Assembly (NCBI GenBank): GCA_963718405.1
Contig: CAVQYZ010000001.1
Span: 124,001 to 188,000, forward strand
Direction: 5' to 3'
Length of the DNA stretch: 64,000 nt
DNA from: Bog-756 sp963718405
GTDB lineage: Bacteria > Actinomycetota > Acidimicrobiia > Acidimicrobiales > RAAP-2
Positions within the stretch are counted from its first letter, which is position 1; each line of letters opens with the position of its first letter. Below, in pieces: positions 52,965 through 61,916 of the stretch. Made by a program: the position numbers and the translations under genes. The notes beneath the pieces are model-generated. The model worked only from the letters and a program-made list of their open reading frames with translations, ran no database searches and was not told the DNA's origin.

Positions 52965-54431
52965 CTACGAGGCCGGTTCCACCGCGGCCGGCGCAGGGTC
53001 TTTCCGAGCCACCTTCGGGGCACCCCGGCGGACCATGGTGGCGGAGGCATCGGCGTCGTTGATGGTCAGGGCCACGGCCGAGCCGACCAGGGCCACCAGG
53101 GCTGTGGCGACGAAGGCCGCGTGGTAGGCGGTGAGATTGGGCTCGGAGTGGCCGGCCACCACGTGGACCGCCCCGACCAGGGCGATCACCGTGGTCACCA
53201 GTGACACACCCAGCGCACTACCCAGTTGGCGTTGGCTGTTGAACAGCGAGGAGGCGTTTCCGGTGTCCGCCGGGGAGATGGTGGCGAACGAGGCGGCCTG
53301 GGACGACACGATGACCTGGGCCATGGACAGGCCCATGGTCAACATGAGCAACCGCATCCACCACAGATCGGTGTCGAATCCGACCTGGGTCATCAACGCC
53401 ATGGAGCAGGCCACACCGAGCAGTCCCGCGGCCACCAGGCGACGGGGGCCGACCCGGGGGTAGAGCAGGCGGCTGGCGATCTGGGCCCCGATCATCACCC
53501 CGATGGCCTCGGGGAACGTGCTGAGTCCGGACTGGAGGGCATTGAGGCCCAGGGCGAGCTGAAAGAACAGCGGGACGGCGAAGAGCACACCGAGGAAGGC
53601 GGCCATGGCGATCATCAGCACCAGGCTGGTGGAGCGGAACAGGTGGTTGCGGTAGAGGCGGAGCTTCAACAGGGGTTTGGAGGTCCGCAACTCCACCTGC
53701 ACCATCACCGCCAGCAGGGCCGCCCCCACCACGATGCTGACGATGATCTCCGGGCTGTGCCAACCCTTGTCCGGTCCTTCGCTCACCCCGAACATAACCG
53801 CGGCGAATCCGATCCCCGCCAGCAGGAACCCCGGAACATCGAACCGGCCCGGATGGGGTTGGCGGTGCTCCTCCAAGAAGACCAGCCCGAAGGCGATGGC
53901 CGCCACCCCGATGGGCAGGTTGACGAAGAAGACCCACCGCCACGAGAGATCGGTCACCAACAGGCCCCCGATGACCGGACCCAGCGCCGGGGCCACCGCA
54001 GTGGGCACGGTCAGGATGCTGGAGGCTCGGACCCGCTCTTCGGGTGGGAAGGTCCGGAACAGCATGGCCATGCCCACCGGGGTCAGCATGCCTCCCCCCA
54101 CTCCCTGGATGACCCGGAAGAAGACCAACTCCGAAAGACTGTCGGCCAGGCCGCAGAGCACCGAGGCCCCGGTGAACAAGGCGATGGCGAAGAGCAGCAC
54201 CCGCTTGGACCCGATCCGGTCGCCGATCCAACCGGCGGCAGGGATGAACACGGCCAAGCTCACCAGGTACCCCACCGCCACGGCGTCGAGTGCGGTCTCC
54301 GGCACGCCGAACTGCCGTCCGATGGAAGGCAGCGCCACGTTGACGATGGTGATGTCCATGATATTGATGAACATGGCGGCCACGAAGACCACACTCACGC
54401 TGATCTTCGGATTCATGTGGATGCGGGGCAT
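52965..54431 (-). CDS. MFS transporter, 14-helix DHA2 type
   Basis: 488 residues, fourteen hydrophobic segments. Motif A is GWIGDRIGSKRVLLF, motif B RVIQGVGGGMLTPVGMA, motif C PALGPVIGGLLVTDLSWRW. A proton-driven exporter of drugs or other small molecules is expected. The N-terminal DITIVNVALPSIGRQFG is the usual motif D1. No regulator gene lies next to it, unlike the pump at 13726. The YjbQ gene upstream ends 36 bases before its start. Confidence 0.92.
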   Translation of the reverse strand: MPRIHMNPKISVSVVFVAAMFINIMDITIVNVALPSIGRQFGVPETALDAVAVGYLVSLAVFIPAAGWIGDRIGSKRVLLFAIALFTGASVLCGLADSLSELVFFRVIQGVGGGMLTPVGMAMLFRTFPPEERVRASSILTVPTAVAPALGPVIGGLLVTDLSWRWVFFVNLPIGVAAIAFGLVFLEEHRQPHPGRFDVPGFLLAGIGFAAVMFGVSEGPDKGWHSPEIIVSIVVGAALLAVMVQVELRTSKPLLKLRLYRNHLFRSTSLVLMIAMAAFLGVLFAVPLFFQLALGLNALQSGLSTFPEAIGVMIGAQIASRLLYPRVGPRRLVAAGLLGVACSMALMTQVGFDTDLWWMRLLMLTMGLSMAQVIVSSQAASFATISPADTGNASSLFNSQRQLGSALGVSLVTTVIALVGAVHVVAGHSEPNLTAYHAAFVATALVALVGSAVALTINDADASATMVRRGAPKVARKDPAPAAVEPAS

Positions 54432-54467
54432 GCTGCTGGTTCCTCGGCCGTGAGCGGTGGCACCGTT

Positions 54468-54869
54468 TTAGCCGCTGAGGAACGAGAACCGGACCTGGCG
54501 TCGGGGGTTGTCGCCGTTGGTGTCGACCAGGACCACGCGCTGCCAGGTGCCCAGCAGGACCTGGCCGTGGAGGACCGGGACCGACAGTGACGGGCTGACC
54601 AGGGCTGGTAGGACGTGGTCGGCGCCATGGCCCGGGGCCCCGTGCCGGTGCCGGTACCGGTCGTCCCGGGGCAGCAGGCGGGCCAGGGTTTCGCCCAGGT
54701 CGGCCTCGGATCCCGACCCCGTCTCCATCAGGGCCAGGCCCACGGTGGCATGGGGAGCGAAGACATTCACCAGGCCGTCACCGCGGGAGGCGCAGAACTG
54801 CTCCAGCTCGGCGGTGATGTCGATGACCGTGCGGTCGGAGGTGTCGAGGGAAATCAGCAATGAGTCCAT
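54468..54869 (-). CDS. YjbQ family protein (UPF0047)
   Basis: 133 residues. VIDITAELEQFCASRGDG, GLVNVFAPHATVGLALMETG, HGADHVLPALVSPSLSVPV and GTWQRVVLVDTNGDNPRRQV cover the whole YjbQ fold. Some members show a weak thiamine-phosphate synthase activity, but the true role is not settled. It is cytoplasmic. It leads into the MFS gene on the same strand; a functional link is not evident. The ATG at 54869 has no clear ribosome site. Confidence 0.92.
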   Translation of the reverse strand: MDSLLISLDTSDRTVIDITAELEQFCASRGDGLVNVFAPHATVGLALMETGSGSEADLGETLARLLPRDDRYRHRHGAPGHGADHVLPALVSPSLSVPVLHGQVLLGTWQRVVLVDTNGDNPRRQVRFSFLSG

Positions 54870-55027
54870 GGTTCGATCTTCGCGCCGGCCGGTCCGACCG
54901 GCTCTGATGCGGTTGAGGGGTCCTCCCGGCGGAGGGCCACCGGTCCTCCCGGCGAGCCCCGGCCCCGGAGCCGGGCCCGCCGCCCCTCGACCGAGTCCCC
55001 GCCTCCTGACTTAACCGGTCGAACTCG

Positions 55028-55033
55028 TAGACT
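55028..55033 (+). promoter_or_regulatory. -10 box TAGACT for the ssuD-like operon
   Basis: TAGACT ends seven bases before the ATG at 55041, with CTGACT as a -35 box 16 bases upstream. No ribosome site lies between -10 and ATG, so the operon mRNA is probably leaderless. Confidence 0.5.
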
Positions 55034-55040
55034 CTCGACA

Positions 55041-56180
55041 ATGAGCATCCACCTCCACTGGTTCCTGCCGACCACCGGCGACGGCCGAGAGATCGTCGGC
55101 TTCGGTCCGGCCATCGGTCGCCGGCCCCCTGACATCGACTATCTGGCCCAGATAGCCCAGGCCTGCGACCAGTTGGGCTATGAGGCGGTCCTCACCCCCA
55201 CCGGCACCAAGTGCGAGGACTCGTGGCTGGTCACGTCGGCGTTGAGTCGCGACACCCGGTTCCTCAAATTCCTGGTGGCCTTCCGCCCCGGCCTGGTTTC
55301 GCCCACCCTGGCCGCCCAGCAGGCCTCGACCTTCCAGCGCATGAGCCGGGGCCGGCTGCTGTTGAACATCGTGACCGGAGGCGACGCCGTCGAGCAGCGC
55401 CGCTTCGGCGACTGGCTCGACCACGACCAGCGCTACGCCCGCACGGCCGAGTTCATCACCGTGCTCCGGGGGGCGTGGAGCGGGAAGCCGTTCGACTTCC
55501 ACGGTGAGCACTACGAGATCGCCGGGGCCGAAACCCGCCAGCCCCCAGACCCCATCCCGGAGATCTTCTTCGGCGGGGCGTCCCCCGCGGCCCAGCAGGT
55601 GGCGGCGGACCACGCCGACGTCTATCTGACCTGGGGCGAGCCGCCGGACCAGGTGGCCGAACGGCTCGACCACATGCGCACGCTGGCCGAACGGTCCGGT
55701 CGGCGCCTCCGCTTCGGGATCCGGCTCCACGTCATCAACCGCGACCGGGCCGATGACGCCTGGGCCGTGACCGACCGCATGCTCGAGTCCATGCCCGAAG
55801 AGGCGGTGGCCGAGGCCCAGAAGCGGTTCGCGGCCGAGGACTCGGTGGGCCAGAGGCGGATGGCCGAGCTCCACGGCGGCAACCGCGACAATCTGGTCAT
55901 CTCCCCGAATCTGTGGGCGGGGTTCGGCCTGGTCCGCCCGGGGGCGGGCACCGCCCTGGTCGGCAGCCACCAAGAGGTGGCCGATCGCATCGCCGAGTAC
56001 CACGCCCTGGGCATCGACCACTTCATCCTCTCGGGGCAACCTCATCTGGAGGAGGCCTACTGGTTCGCCGAAGGGGTCTTCCCGGTACTGCGCCGGGACG
56101 GGCTACTCGGGACGGTCGAGGCCGACATCGACGCTGACGCTGGCCAACCGGAGAGCACGGCGCTGGTGAGCCCGTCATGA
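55041..56180 (+). CDS. ssuD: FMNH2-dependent alkanesulfonate monooxygenase
   Basis: 379 residues, the normal length for SsuD. It is a bacterial luciferase-fold enzyme that frees sulfite from alkanesulfonates using reduced FMN. Supporting segments are LHWFLPTTGDGREIVG, DYLAQIAQACDQLGYEAVL, RFLKFLVAFRPGLVSPTLAA, PEIFFGGASPAAQQVAADHAD and GIDHFILSGQPHLEEAYWFAEG. The next gene (flavin reductase) overlaps its stop by four bases, which fits the need for FMNH2. No sulfonate ABC transporter is beside it. Confidence 0.93.
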   Translation: MSIHLHWFLPTTGDGREIVGFGPAIGRRPPDIDYLAQIAQACDQLGYEAVLTPTGTKCEDSWLVTSALSRDTRFLKFLVAFRPGLVSPTLAAQQASTFQRMSRGRLLLNIVTGGDAVEQRRFGDWLDHDQRYARTAEFITVLRGAWSGKPFDFHGEHYEIAGAETRQPPDPIPEIFFGGASPAAQQVAADHADVYLTWGEPPDQVAERLDHMRTLAERSGRRLRFGIRLHVINRDRADDAWAVTDRMLESMPEEAVAEAQKRFAAEDSVGQRRMAELHGGNRDNLVISPNLWAGFGLVRPGAGTALVGSHQEVADRIAEYHALGIDHFILSGQPHLEEAYWFAEGVFPVLRRDGLLGTVEADIDADAGQPESTALVSPS

Positions 56181-56695
56181 GCGGCGGACTGGTGGTGGTC
56201 AGCAGCGGCGACTCGGCCACCTCGAAGACCCGGGCCCTGGCCAACGCCGCGGTCGAGCTCGGCGGCGGCGGCCAGCTGGTGGACCTGGTCGAACTGCCGG
56301 CGGACGCCCTGCTCGGACGGGTCCAGGACCAGGCCGTCGACGACGCCGTGGCCGCGGCCTCGTCGGCCGGGGTGCTGGTCCTGGCCACGCCGGTGTACCG
56401 GGCCACCTACAACGGGGCCCTCAAAGCCTTCCTCGACCGGTTCCCCACCGATGCTCTGGCCCGGACCGCAGTGGTCCTGGTGGCGACGGCGGCGTCGCCT
56501 GCGCACTATTTGGCCCTGGACACCAGCGGACGGGCGGTGGTGGCCAGCCTGAGTGGCTGGACCGTGCCCACCGTGGTCTATGCCACCGGTGCCGACTTCA
56601 CGGCCGACGGCCCCGGACCATCCGTCCTGGAGAACCTCTCCGTGGCCCTGGGCCAGGCCCGTTCGCTGGCCACGGCGCTGGACCAGGGGCGGTGA
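56177..56695 (+). CDS. ssuE: NADPH-dependent FMN reductase, SsuE-like
   Basis: 172 residues of the flavodoxin-like FMN-reductase family. LVVVSSGDSATSKTRALANA is the phosphate-binding N-terminus (usual GSxxxxSxT) and VLVLATPVYRATYNGALKAF is the PxYxxxxxxxLK motif. LDRFPTDALARTAVVLVATAA continues the fold. It would supply FMNH2 to SsuD, whose gene it overlaps by four bases. It also overlaps the tag gene downstream by four bases. Confidence 0.9.
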   Translation: MSGGLVVVSSGDSATSKTRALANAAVELGGGGQLVDLVELPADALLGRVQDQAVDDAVAAASSAGVLVLATPVYRATYNGALKAFLDRFPTDALARTAVVLVATAASPAHYLALDTSGRAVVASLSGWTVPTVVYATGADFTADGPGPSVLENLSVALGQARSLATALDQGR

Positions 56696-57267
56696 GCCCT
56701 AGCCGAGCCCGGGTCGGCCACCGTTGCGACTGGGCCGATAGCTCCGACGCCATGCGCGACTACCACGACGAGGAGTGGGGTGTGCCGTCGCACGACGACG
56801 CCCACCTGTTCGAGATGCTGGTCCTCGAAGGGGCTCAGGCCGGCTTGTCGTGGTCGACCATCCTCAACAAGCGGGAGAACTACCGCCGGGCCTTCGACGG
56901 GTTCGACGTGTCCAGGGTGGCCCGCTACAGCGACAAGAAGGTGGCCCGGTTACTGGAGGACCCGGGCATCGTGCGCAACCGGCTCAAGGTCCGGGGTGCG
57001 GTGACCAACGCCCAGGCCTTTCTGGCCATCCAGAGGGAACACGGCTCCTTCGAGAGCTACGTGTGGTCCTGGGTCGACGGGACCACCTTGGTCAACCGAC
57101 CGAAGACCATGGCTGACCTTCCGGCCCGGACCGACCTTTCCGACCGGTTGGCCAAGGACCTGAAGGGCCGGGGGTTCACCTTCGTGGGATCGACCATCGT
57201 CTACTCCTTCCTCCAGTCCGTCGGGGTCATCGACGACCACCTGGTGACCTGTCCGTGGAAGCGGTAG
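56692..57267 (+). CDS. tag: DNA-3-methyladenine glycosylase I
   Basis: 191 residues. The N-terminal zinc/active-site region CDWADSSDAMRDYHDEEWGV and EMLVLEGAQAGLSWSTILNK define Tag, and the C-terminal FVGSTIVYSFLQSVGVIDDH with CPWKR supplies the remaining zinc ligands. It removes 3-methyladenine from alkylated DNA. The GTG start at 56692 overlaps ssuE by four bases, so the repair gene is made together with the sulfonate pair; this pairing is odd and probably reflects operon packing. Confidence 0.93.
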   Translation: MSPSRARVGHRCDWADSSDAMRDYHDEEWGVPSHDDAHLFEMLVLEGAQAGLSWSTILNKRENYRRAFDGFDVSRVARYSDKKVARLLEDPGIVRNRLKVRGAVTNAQAFLAIQREHGSFESYVWSWVDGTTLVNRPKTMADLPARTDLSDRLAKDLKGRGFTFVGSTIVYSFLQSVGVIDDHLVTCPWKR

Positions 57268-57283
57268 CCACGACGTCGGTCCC

Positions 57284-57721
57284 GTGAAGCTGGATAGCGA
57301 GCAGTGCAAGGAACTGCTGGAGCAAGCCGAGCGGGGGGTGCTGGCCACCCGGCACCCCGACCGCGGGGTGGATGCGGTGCCGGCGTGCTTCGTGTTCGAC
57401 GGCGAACGGGTGGCCATCCCCGTCGACCTGGTCAAGCCCAAGAGCACCACGGCCCTGCAGCGGGTCCACAATCTCGATGCCGACCCCCGGGCCGTGTTGC
57501 TCTGCGATCGGTGGGATCCCGACGACTGGTCCCGGCTGTGGTGGGTGCGGACCGCCCTGGTCCGGGTCGAAGTCGATGACCCCCACCGGGTGGCGTTGAG
57601 CACGCTCCTCGCCGCCAAGTACCGCCAGTACCGCCAACAGCCCTTCGCCGATCTCTTGGTGTTCGAGGTGGCCGGACTGACCGGTTGGTCGGGTGGGACC
57701 AACCGGTCAGTCGAGCCGTGA
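57284..57721 (+). CDS. PPOX class F420-dependent oxidoreductase (TIGR03668-like)
   Basis: 145 residues of the split-barrel flavin/deazaflavin-binding fold. ERGVLATRHPDRGVDAVPAC, FVFDGERVAIPVDLVKPKS, LQRVHNLDADPRAVLLCDRW and WWVRTALVRVEV follow the TIGR03668 pattern. These proteins are found in F420-making actinobacteria. It ends 19 bases from the convergent arylsulfotransferase gene if that gene is corrected. Confidence 0.85.
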   Translation: MKLDSEQCKELLEQAERGVLATRHPDRGVDAVPACFVFDGERVAIPVDLVKPKSTTALQRVHNLDADPRAVLLCDRWDPDDWSRLWWVRTALVRVEVDDPHRVALSTLLAAKYRQYRQQPFADLLVFEVAGLTGWSGGTNRSVEP

Positions 57722-57739
57722 GCAGTCGCCGATGCTCGG

Positions 57740-59060
57740 TTAGCGGTTGCGGGCGACGGCGGTCGCGGCGGTCGCCGCGGCCGCCGTGGCCACCGTGGCC
57801 GCCCGAGCCCGGCCCGCCGGATCCGGGACCCTCGTTCCAAGGCAGCCGGAAGGCCCGGTAGGTGTTGACCCCGCTGGGGAACTCGGCGTTGAACACCAGC
57901 TTCCCCGATGAGGTGAACTCCGAGAAGTAGGGCAGGCTGCCCCAGCCGACCACCAGGTCACGGTCGGAGAGGGTCTGGGCGTTGCCCTGCGACGCCGCCG
58001 ACAGCCCCTCGGGCTGGTCGACCGATGAGACCAGGGTGGCCACGTGGTCCCCGAGGTCCAGCTTGACGGTCACTTCCCGGCTGTAGGGGAGCAGGGGGGT
58101 GCCCTCGGAGTCGTTGTCGAAGAAGGTGTACTCGTCGTTCCCGATGGCCTCCGGATCGTGCTGCCAGGCGAAGATCTCGCCGGCACTGTCCAGCTGCTGG
58201 CCGGGGGCGGCCACTTCCTTGAAGGTGCTCTGCTTGCCTCCCAACTGCCAGATGGTGGCCCCGGTGGACCGGTCGACCTTGAAGGCCGTCCAGGTGGCCC
58301 GGGAGTCGATCAACAGGTTCCCATCGGTGTCCAGGTGCACGGCGTTGAGGTGGAACCAGTCCCACGGGGTCGAGGCCGATGCCGGCAGGGGCTGCTCGCT
58401 GTCGCTGTAGGGCACATGGTCGGCACTGTTCCACTGGAACAGGACCTGGCCGGTGGCGATGTCGATCTCCTGGACGATGCCGTCGATGACCACCTGGTCG
58501 TCGGGACCACCGATCGAGGTCAGGTTGGCGGTGGCGGTGTCGTACGACGTGATGAGCGCGGTGTTCTGGGGGGTGATCAGAAATTCGTGCCCGTCGGTGG
58601 TGTCACCGTCTCCGGCGTTGACCGTGGCGATCTGTCGGTAGTGGGTGTCGTAGATGTAGTCCGTTCCGTTGGACAGCCCACCGAAGCCGGTGCCCTGCCA
58701 CCAGGTCAGAACGGTCTGGCCGTGATACGTCTGGGTCCTGAAGTCGGCCGCGGTCTGGCCCACCGGGATGGCATGGAACCAGATCACCCGTCCGGCGCTG
58801 TTGACGATCTCGGGCCCATTGGCATACGTGCCGGTGTCACCGGTCGGGGTGATGAAGTAGTCGCCACCACCGATGTTGGTGCTGTTGGTCAGGATGCTCA
58901 GGGGTGGGGGAGCGGCGGGGGTGCTGGTGGCACCGGCCGAGCCTGCCCCGGCCAGGGCCAGGGGGGTGGCACCGATGGCTACGGCTGTGGCCGCCAGGGC
59001 CGCCCGTCTCCATCGTCGCCACCCGTTTCGGGGCGCGTTGATCAAGGGTGAGGTGTGCAT
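57740..59060 (-). CDS. exported arylsulfotransferase (ASST) family protein
   Basis: About 440 residues. A signal peptide (AALAATAVAIGATPLALAGA) is followed by a six-bladed-propeller-like ASST domain: NSAGRVIWFHAIPVGQTA, HGQTVLTWWQGTGFGG, TDGHEFLITPQNTALIT, WFHLNAVHLDTDGNLLIDSR (with the His region) and EIFAWQHDPEAIGNDEYTFF. In related enzymes a His carries sulfate; which donor is used here is unknown. The raw frame runs on to 57432, antisense to the PPOX gene; dropping one base in the CCC run near 57751-57753 gives the ending RRRNR and a stop at 57740, which also removes the overlap. A Gly-rich tail precedes it. Confidence 0.85.
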
Positions 59061-59134
59061 GTGGGTGTTCCACCTTTCGGTGCTGTGGATTGGTGTGTGG
59101 GGACGTGTGGACCCCGGTCGGGGCCACGGAGACC

Positions 59135-59163
59135 ACCGTAGGCAGGATTATCTATAAAGTCAA
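59135..59163 (-). promoter_or_regulatory. probable promoter of the arylsulfotransferase gene
   Basis: Minus-strand TTGACT (59158-59163), a 17-base spacer and TACGGT (59135-59140) stand out in an AT-richer patch upstream of the gene that starts at 59060. Confidence 0.4.
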
Positions 59164-59250
59164 TAGGATTAGTCAGGAATAGAGGGAGGGCAGTGGTCGT
59201 TGAGCGTCGGGCCCGCTGGCGTGCCAGGGTGGGCCGCGTGCTGAGGAGAG

Positions 59251-60500
59251 ATGATGTGTGATTCGTTCGTGGCCATCACCGCCGACGGGGTGATGTTCGC
59301 CAAAAACAGCGACCGTGATCCCAACGAGGCCCAGCTCCTCGAGTGGGTGGCCGCCGCCGACCATCCACTCGACGCCGTGGTGCGGTGCACATGGATTGAC
59401 GTGCCCCAGGTCAGCCACACCCACGCCGTGCTGCTCTCCCGGCCCTGGTGGATGTGGGGGGCGGAGATGGGAGCCAATGAGCACGGCGTGGTGATCGGAA
59501 ACGAGGCCGTCTTCACCAGGGGGCCGGCGGGGGAGAAGGCGCTGTTGGGCATGGACCTGGTGCGCCTGGCCCTGGAGCGGGCCACCACGGCGGAGGACGC
59601 CGTGTCGGTCATCGTCGAACTGCTGGAGGAGCACGGCCAGGGCGGCCCCTGTAGCCATGAGCGCCCGGGCTTCACCTACGACAACAGCTTCCTGGTGGCC
59701 GACCGTTCGGGGGCCACGGTGGTCGAGACGGCCGGCCGGCAGTGGGCCACCGAGCGGGTGGCCGGACCGGGTCGGAGCATCTCCAACGGGCTGACCATCC
59801 CGGCCTTCGCCCGGGCCCACGGCAACCCCGTCCGCACCTGGGTGGCTTCAGCTCCGTCCCGTCGGGGCCTGACCCAGTCCCTGGCTTGTGAGGCCGGTGG
59901 CCCCGCCGATCTGATGGCGGCGCTGCGCTTCCACGGGCGCTCCCAGGGGGCCTTCCACGGGCGCTCCCGGGGGCCTTCCACGGGGCCTGGTCACCGCCCC
60001 GGTGGTCACCGGTCCACGGCGGCCTCGGAGCACCGTGTGTCCATGCCGGTGGCATGGTGGCCTCCAGCCAGACCACCGCCTCGTGGGTGTCGGACCTGCG
60101 GGGTGGGCCCCGCCACTGGGCCACGGCCACGTCGGCTCCGTGTACATCGCTGTTCAAACCGGTGGCCGTGGAGGAGCCGGTCGACCTCGGTCCGGCTGCC
60201 ACCAACGTCTACGACCCCGTCAGTGTGTGGTGGCGGCACGAACTGCTGCACCGGGCCACCCTGCGGGCCTGGGGCACCCTGATTCCCCGCTACCGGCAGG
60301 CCCGCGACCGGATCGAGGCCGGCTGGATCGCCGAGCCCCCGGCGTCGGCGGCGGCCTTCGACCGGGCCGAACTGCTCGAGGGGCGTTGGCTGGCGGACGT
60401 GGCCGGCGCCCATCTCTCGGATACCCGACCCGCGTGGGTTAGGCGATCGTGGAAGAGCTACGACCGCGCCGCCCACCTCGACCAGGAGCTTGTCTCATGA
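59251..60500 (+). pseudogene. C69 (secernin-like) dipeptidase gene with a one-base deletion
   Basis: An N-terminal nucleophile (Ntn) hydrolase of about 416 residues after correction. It starts MMCDSFVAITADGVMFAKNS; with the second ATG (59254) the nucleophile Cys is residue 2, exposed after Met removal. SDRDPNEAQLLEW and MGANEHGVVIGNEAVFTRG are family motifs. At 59968 one base is missing inside the second copy of a 24-base in-frame repeat. Adding it back gives GAFHGAWSPPRWSPVHGGLG, APCVHAGGMVASSQTTASWV and PCTSLFKPV in one frame to 60500. The amine oxidase start overlaps the stop. GAGGAGAG precedes the start. Confidence 0.85.
59928..59990 (+). repeat. 24-base in-frame direct repeat, second copy one base short
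   Basis: The unit CTTCCACGGGCGCTCCCAGG plus GGGC (59928-59951) repeats at 59952-59974 without the A; a third partial copy starts at 59975. The lost A causes the frame break in the C69 gene. Confidence 0.9.
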
Positions 60501-61858
60501 CCGACACCCAGGTACTGATCATCGGAGCCGGCCTGTCCGGCCTGGCCGCCGCCCGCACCCTGCACACGTCCGGGGTGGAGGTCCAGGTGATCGAGGCCCG
60601 CTCGCGGGTGGGAGGCCGGACCGAGGGCGGGCACGCGGCCGACGGGACCCCGCTGGAGCTGGGTGGTCAGTGGATCGGGCCCACCCAGACCCGCATGTAC
60701 GCCCTGGCCGCCGAGCTCGGGCTCGAGACCTTCCCGACCTACAACACCGGCCGTCACGTGATCGAGCTCGGCGGTCGGCAGACCCGGATGGCCTCGAAGC
60801 GTGGTGCCGTGCCCAAGCTCAACCCCTTTGTCCTGGCCGATCTGTTCCAGGGCATGACCCGGTTCAAACGCTTGGCCGACCGGGTGCCCCTCGACCGCCC
60901 GTGGACCGCCCCCGGGGCCCGGGTCCTGGACAACCAGACCTTTGAGACCTGGATCGTGCGCAACCTCCGCACGCCCACGGGCCGGACGTACTTCCGGGTG
61001 GCCACCGAGGCGGTGTTCTCGGCGGAGAGCGGGAACCTCTCGGCCCTCCACGCCCTGTTCTACGCCCACTCCGGCACCGACCTGGAGGGTTTGTTGAGCA
61101 CGGACCAGGGGGCCCAGCAGGACCGGATCGTGGGCGGGTCGATCCGGATGAGCGAGGCCCTGGCCGATGCCCTCGGAGACCGGGTCATCCTGGACCGTCC
61201 GGTGCGCCGCATCGAACAGGGCCTGAGCCAGGTCTCGGTGACCACCCGGGGCGGGGAGGTCTACCAGGCCGACCGGGTCATCGTCACCCTTCCCCCCACC
61301 CTGGCCGGCCGGCTGGAGTACGCCCCGGCCCTGCCCTCGTGGCGGGACCAGCTGACCCAGCGGCTCCCGGCCGGGTCGGTCATCAAATTCCACGCCGTCT
61401 ACGACCGGCCGTTCTGGCGCTCTCGTGGCCTCACCGGTCAGGCTGCCTCGGATCGGGGGCCGGTCAAGATCACCTTCGACAATTCGCCCCCCGATGGCAC
61501 CCCCGGGGTGCTGTTGGGCTTCATGGAGGGCAACGACGGACGCCAGGCCGCCCGGCTGTCGCTCGAGGAGCGCCGTTCCGCTGCTCTCAAGTGCCTGGTC
61601 CGCTACTTCGGGCCGGAGGCGGCGGACCCGGTCGAGTACCTCGAGCGGGACTGGATGGCCGAGGAGTTCAGCCGGGGCTGTTACGGCGCCCACTTCACCC
61701 CCGGGGTGTGGGGCGACTTCGGCTCGGCCCTGACCGAGCCGGTCGGCCTCATCCACTGGGCCGGGGCCGAGTGCTCGGCGGTGTGGAACGGGTACATGGA
61801 AGGGGCGGTCCGCTCCGGGGAGGAGACGGCCCACAGCGTGTTGGCCATGCTGTCGTGA
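60497..61858 (+). CDS. flavin-dependent amine oxidase
   Basis: About 453 residues. VLIIGAGLSGLAAARTL is the FAD-binding loop and ARSRVGGRTEGGH the second FAD motif, followed by LGGQWIGPTQTRMYALAAEL. VTLPPTLAGRLEYAP, WAGAECSAVWNGYMEGAVRS and GEETAHSV are the usual C-terminal FAD contacts of the monoamine/putrescine oxidase group. Substrates could be polyamines or aromatic amines. The ATG at 60497 overlaps the C69 stop (ATGA), so both genes form an operon; the peptidase may feed amines or amino acids to it. Confidence 0.92.
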   Translation: MTDTQVLIIGAGLSGLAAARTLHTSGVEVQVIEARSRVGGRTEGGHAADGTPLELGGQWIGPTQTRMYALAAELGLETFPTYNTGRHVIELGGRQTRMASKRGAVPKLNPFVLADLFQGMTRFKRLADRVPLDRPWTAPGARVLDNQTFETWIVRNLRTPTGRTYFRVATEAVFSAESGNLSALHALFYAHSGTDLEGLLSTDQGAQQDRIVGGSIRMSEALADALGDRVILDRPVRRIEQGLSQVSVTTRGGEVYQADRVIVTLPPTLAGRLEYAPALPSWRDQLTQRLPAGSVIKFHAVYDRPFWRSRGLTGQAASDRGPVKITFDNSPPDGTPGVLLGFMEGNDGRQAARLSLEERRSAALKCLVRYFGPEAADPVEYLERDWMAEEFSRGCYGAHFTPGVWGDFGSALTEPVGLIHWAGAECSAVWNGYMEGAVRSGEETAHSVLAMLS

Positions 61859-61862
61859 GCCG

Positions 61863-61906
61863 GGGGTCGGGCCGGTTGTGATCCGGGGTCGGGCCGGTCG
61901 TGAACC
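61863..61906. repeat. two tandem 22-base units between convergent genes
   Basis: The unit at 61863-61884 begins GGGGTCGGGCCGGTTGTG, and the copy at 61885-61906 differs at two positions. It fills most of the 58-base gap between the amine oxidase and the aminotransferase genes, flanked by a CCGCGGCTC/GAGCCGG pair that could close a hairpin. Confidence 0.75.
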
Positions 61907-61916
61907 GCGGCTCAGG

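Noticed and set aside
57432..57739. C-terminal extension of the arylsulfotransferase into the PPOX gene
   Set aside because: The Arg/Pro-rich tail is antisense to a real gene, and a one-base correction gives a stop at 57740.
60458..61834. Minus-strand frame opposite the amine oxidase
   Set aside because: The plus strand carries all FAD motifs; the opposite frame has none.
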